Below, piece after piece: positions 5,329-8,327 of a stretch of 8,327 bases of DNA. Source of the stretch: an uncultured Bacilli bacterium (GTDB lineage Bacteria > Bacillota_I > Bacilli_A > RF39 > UBA660). Numbering within the stretch: the stretch's first letter is position 1; the number at the start of each line of letters is the position of its first letter. A program made the position numbers and the translations under genes. The stretch spans positions 1 to 8,327 of the forward strand of contig CAKPNA010000016.1 of assembly GCA_934168275.1 (NCBI GenBank). The letters are read 5' to 3'. Below the pieces are notes generated by a model. That model made no database searches and was not told where the DNA came from. It saw only the letters and a program-made list of their open reading frames with translations.

Positions 5329-8237
5329 ATTATGTGGCTTTATATGTTAAGACTAGTTATTCAATGCTTTCTAGTTTAGTTAAAATTGAAGAGTTAGTTA
5401 TGATGGCTAAAAAATTAGGTTATAAGGCAGTAGCTATTACTGATGAAGGTAATATGTTTGGGGTAATGGAGTTTTATAATTGTTGTAAAAAATATGATAT
5501 AAAGCCTATTGTAGGTATGGAGATTACATATAATGATGAGAAATTTTTATTGTATGCTAAAAATATAGAAGGTTATAAATGTTTAATTAAGTTGGCAACA
5601 GTTATTTCTGATGATAAATTATCTATTGATGATGTGAAAAAATATAGTAATGATGTAATTTTGGTTATGCCTATTCAGTGGTTTGATGCTGAGATATATA
5701 ATATATATAAAGATAAGCTTGTTGGTTATAGTGATATTAAAGATAGAAGTAAGTTTAAGCATAATAACTATGTATATATTAACGAAACACTTTATTTAAA
5801 TAAAGATGATTATAAGTATTTAGATTATTTATCAATGATTAAGTATCAGAAAGTTTTAGGAGAGTATGAACTAAATAAAGATATGGGCAAATATCTTATG
5901 TGTCCTAAAGAGTTAGAATTAGATAGTAATGATATAGATAATTATAATTATATTTATAATAGTTGTAATATTAGTTTTGTTAAAGAGAGTAATTTATTAC
6001 CGGTTTATAATGATAGCGTGAATAGTTATGAATATTTAAAAAGTCTTTGTGAAAAAGGATTAAATAAGAGACTTAATAATAATGTTAGTAGTGAGTATAA
6101 AGATAGATTAGAGTATGAACTTAGTGTTATTAATAAGATGGGATTTTGTGATTATTTTTTAATAGTATGGGATTATGTTAAGTATGCTAAGTTTAATAAT
6201 ATTTTAGTAGGACCTGGAAGAGGATCAGCAGCAGGTAGTTTAGTTAGTTATACTTTAGGTATTACTGATATAGATCCTATTAAATATAATTTATTGTTTG
6301 AGAGATTTTTGAATCCTGAGAGAATTACAATGCCCGATATTGATATAGATTTTGATGCGGAAAAGAGAGATTTGGTATTTGATTATGTTATTAATAAGTA
6401 TGGTTCAAAGAGAGTAGCAGGTATCATTACTTTTAATACATTAGGAGCTAAACAGGTTATTAGAGATGTTGCTAGGGTTATGAATATATCTAATTATAAA
6501 GTAGATAGTATTTGTAAGTTATTAACTAGTGATCTTGATCATTCATATAAGAATGATATAGGTCTTAGAAATATTGTTAATTCTTCATTAGAACTTCAAA
6601 AGTTATATGATGTAGCATTACATTTAGAGGGGCTTCCTCGTCATGTGTCAGTACATGCTGCGGGTATTATTATGTGTAATAAAGATATTGACGAGATAGT
6701 ACCTTTATATCATGGACAACTTGATATGTATGTTAGTGGATATTCAATGAAGTATTTGGAAGATTTAGGACTACTTAAGATGGATTTTCTTAGTATAAGT
6801 AATTTAACGATGATTGCTGAACTTATTGATAGAATTAGGACTAATGAGAAGATTAATATTACTTTTGCTAATATTCCGGTTGATGATAAAAAGACTATGG
6901 ATATATTTAGAGATGTTGATACTGATGGGATATTTCAATTTGAGTCTGATGGTATGAAGAAGTTTTTAGGTAAGTTAAAACCTAATAATTTAGAGGATTT
7001 AATAGCCGCTATTGCATTGTTTAGACCGGGTCCGATGGATAATATAGATTTATATATTAGAAGGAAAGAGGGCAGGGAAAAGGTTGTTTATTTGCATGAT
7101 GATTTAAAGCCTATATTAGAGTCTACTTATGGAATAATTATATATCAGGAACAAATTATGGAAATATCTAGGGTTATGGCAGGATATAGTTATGCTGATG
7201 CTGATCTATTAAGAAGGGCTATGTCTAAGAAAAATGAAGAAGTTATTTTGAAAGAAAGACCTAGATTTATTAGTCAAAGTATTAGTAGAGGATACAGTGA
7301 AGAAGTTGCTAATAAAATATTTGATTTGATTCTTAAATTTGCTAATTATGGCTTTAATAGATCACATTCAGTAGCATATGCAATAATAGCATATAAGATG
7401 GCTTTTTTAAAGAAATATTTTTATAAGTATTTTATGACTTGTCTGTTATCGAATAGTATTAGTAATCCGGTAAAAACTAAAGTTTATATAGCAGAGGTTA
7501 GGAGAAATAATGTGAATATTTTACTTCCGGATATTAATAAGAGTAGTAGTAAATATATAACGGAGAGTGTAGGAATTAGATGCCCTTTAACAATTATAAA
7601 AAATGTTGGGGTAATTGTTATAAATGAGATAATTAGAGAGCGAGAAAAGGGAGATTTTGAAGATTTTATATCTTTTACAAAGAGATTATATCAATCTAGT
7701 ATTAACAAAAAAGTTCTTACTTCATTAATTTTAGCAGGTTGTTTTGATTCATTTGGTTATAATAAGAGGACGTTAATAGAGAACCTGGATAATGTTATTA
7801 ATTATGCAGAACTTTCCAAGAATGCTGGTTTAATTGACGTGGAGAAGCCTTTAATTGATGTGTATGAAGAATATAGCAGTGATGAGTTAGTTAAGATAGA
7901 ATTAGATGTTTTTGGCTTTTACTTGTCTTATCATCCGGTTAGTAAATATAATAATAAAAATAATAGTTTAAGTATTCCTAAACTATTTGATCATAATATT
8001 AATATCGTCTTGTTAATTGAGTATATTAAAGAGATTACTACTAAGAAGAATGATGTGATGGCTTTTGTTAGAGCTAATGATGAGTATGGGACTGTTGATT
8101 TAATACTTTTCCCAACTGTATATAAGAAATATAATAATATTAATGTTGGTGATATTATTGATGTTTATGGTAAAGTAGAGAGACGTAATGATAAGTATCA
8201 GATAGTTGTTTCGACAATTAATATTTTAAACAAATAA
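5325..8237 (+). CDS. dnaE: DNA polymerase III alpha subunit DnaE, compact form
   Basis: DnaE is a C-family replicative polymerase. In PolC-containing Bacilli it extends RNA primers before handing over to PolC. The 970-aa protein is short for the family (about 1115 in B. subtilis, 1160 in E. coli). The N-terminal PHP domain (about 1-200) has lost its metal ligands: the HxHxH motif is A5, Y7, K9, and the His of the TDHG motif is E41. The polymerase core is intact: GPGRGSAAGS (296-305), PDIDIDF (337-343) with catalytic Asps, and KMDFL with D487 as the likely third acid. The fingers block ALFRPGPMDN and the GFNRSHSVAYA block are also present. A helix-hairpin-helix region (about 755-800) and an OB fold (about 893-970) end the protein directly, with no extra tail. 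The usual internal clamp motif (QxxLF type) is not evident; the nearest is NAGLID (833-838). No proofreading is expected from this PHP domain. Confidence 0.95.
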   Translation: MNYVALYVKTSYSMLSSLVKIEELVMMAKKLGYKAVAITDEGNMFGVMEFYNCCKKYDIKPIVGMEITYNDEKFLLYAKNIEGYKCLIKLATVISDDKLSIDDVKKYSNDVILVMPIQWFDAEIYNIYKDKLVGYSDIKDRSKFKHNNYVYINETLYLNKDDYKYLDYLSMIKYQKVLGEYELNKDMGKYLMCPKELELDSNDIDNYNYIYNSCNISFVKESNLLPVYNDSVNSYEYLKSLCEKGLNKRLNNNVSSEYKDRLEYELSVINKMGFCDYFLIVWDYVKYAKFNNILVGPGRGSAAGSLVSYTLGITDIDPIKYNLLFERFLNPERITMPDIDIDFDAEKRDLVFDYVINKYGSKRVAGIITFNTLGAKQVIRDVARVMNISNYKVDSICKLLTSDLDHSYKNDIGLRNIVNSSLELQKLYDVALHLEGLPRHVSVHAAGIIMCNKDIDEIVPLYHGQLDMYVSGYSMKYLEDLGLLKMDFLSISNLTMIAELIDRIRTNEKINITFANIPVDDKKTMDIFRDVDTDGIFQFESDGMKKFLGKLKPNNLEDLIAAIALFRPGPMDNIDLYIRRKEGREKVVYLHDDLKPILESTYGIIIYQEQIMEISRVMAGYSYADADLLRRAMSKKNEEVILKERPRFISQSISRGYSEEVANKIFDLILKFANYGFNRSHSVAYAIIAYKMAFLKKYFYKYFMTCLLSNSISNPVKTKVYIAEVRRNNVNILLPDINKSSSKYITESVGIRCPLTIIKNVGVIVINEIIREREKGDFEDFISFTKRLYQSSINKKVLTSLILAGCFDSFGYNKRTLIENLDNVINYAELSKNAGLIDVEKPLIDVYEEYSSDELVKIELDVFGFYLSYHPVSKYNNKNNSLSIPKLFDHNINIVLLIEYIKEITTKKNDVMAFVRANDEYGTVDLILFPTVYKKYNNINVGDIIDVYGKVERRNDKYQIVVSTINILNK

Positions 8238-8255
8238 AAAGAAGTTTTGGTTTGA

Positions 8256-8277
8256 TGTGAACCCTAAATAGTAGACA
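8256..8277. mobile_element. Probable terminal inverted repeat of an IS3/IS150-group insertion sequence
   Basis: The stretch beginning TGTGAACCC, then TAAATA, then GTAGACA resembles the ends of IS150-subgroup elements, which follow the pattern TG, a few bases, CCC, an A-rich spacer, then GTnGACA. It starts 18 nt after the dnaE stop. No transposase is visible because the window ends about 50 nt later, so neither the element's orientation nor its completeness can be told. The match is from memory of the family and was not searched. A simple 3' untranslated region is the alternative. Confidence 0.4.
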
Positions 8278-8295
8278 TTAATAAAAAAGAGGGTT
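8260..8295 (+). repeat. Inverted repeat AACCCT / AGGGTT after dnaE
   Basis: AACCCT (8260-8265) and AGGGTT (8290-8295) are exact reverse complements separated by 24 nt. No T run follows, so this is not itself a good terminator. If the IS end is real, the left arm lies inside the terminal repeat and the right arm is within the element. Confidence 0.35.
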
Positions 8296-8298
8296 ATT

Positions 8299-8326
8299 AA
8301 AAAGAGAAAATTATTTTTCTCTTTTT
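8299..8326 (+). terminator. Perfect 12-bp hairpin downstream of dnaE, terminator candidate
   Basis: AAAAAGAGAAAA (8299-8310) and TTTTCTCTTTTT (8315-8326) pair without mismatch around the loop TTAT, and the right arm ends in five T. It can act on both strands. It could end the dnaB-dnaE transcript 62 nt after the dnaE stop. If the IS call holds, it could instead be the element's own block on transcription entering from outside. The low GC content makes the stem only moderately stable. Confidence 0.6.
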
Positions 8327-8327
8327 G

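Noticed and set aside
911..8237. Mycoplasma-type code with TGA as Trp
   Set aside because: Trp is coded by TGG in dnaB, and dnaI ends at TGA just before the next gene's ribosome site, so TGA is a stop.
1..8327. CRISPR arrays, tRNA genes, riboswitches and defence genes
   Set aside because: I saw no regularly spaced repeats, cloverleaf-like sequences, conserved riboswitch cores or defence domains on either strand.

Overview
The window is strongly AT-rich chromosomal DNA from a low-GC Bacillota, most likely a member of the class Bacilli. The evidence is the DnaB/DnaI primosome pair, found in Bacilli and relatives, together with a compact DnaE polymerase and Shine-Dalgarno sites of the AGGAGG/GGTGA type. 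Tryptophan is coded by TGG and TGA is used as a stop (dnaI), so this is the standard bacterial code and not the Mycoplasma code. The sequence suggests an Erysipelotrichales- or RF39-like gut lineage, but that placement is a guess.

Layout: positions 1-60 are the 3' end of a 5S rRNA, so an rRNA operon ends here. A long AT-rich hairpin (89-138) sits between it and a convergent minus-strand gene (141-788) for an unrecognised C-terminally membrane-anchored protein. That gene is divergent from a plus-strand gene (911-2197) for a membrane-anchored protein. This second protein has the fold signature of bacterial aryl-sulfate sulfotransferases (ASST) but appears shortened and without the catalytic residues. 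From 2270 to 8237 runs a tightly packed replication cluster: dnaB (replication initiation/membrane attachment), dnaI (AAA+ helicase loader), two small unrecognised tail-anchored membrane proteins, and dnaE (DNA polymerase III alpha subunit). Gaps inside the cluster are 0, 7, 11 and 49 nt, so it is probably one transcription unit.

The 49-nt gap before dnaE is not empty. It holds a 12-codon ORF with its own consensus ribosome-binding site. That site lies in the stem of a hairpin with the ATG in the loop. The ORF carries tandem AGG-AGG codons that are also the dnaE Shine-Dalgarno, and its stop overlaps the dnaE start (ATGA). This looks like a translational-coupling or attenuation device for the polymerase gene.

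After dnaE come a probable IS3/IS150-type insertion-sequence end (about 8256-8277) and a perfect 12-bp hairpin (8299-8326) that could act as a terminator.

In function, DnaB and DnaI load the replicative helicase and DnaE extends primers, so the cluster encodes consecutive steps of replication initiation. The two tail-anchored proteins between them are candidates for linking this machinery to the membrane; that is inference from position alone. No gene-free stretch exceeds 300 bases.
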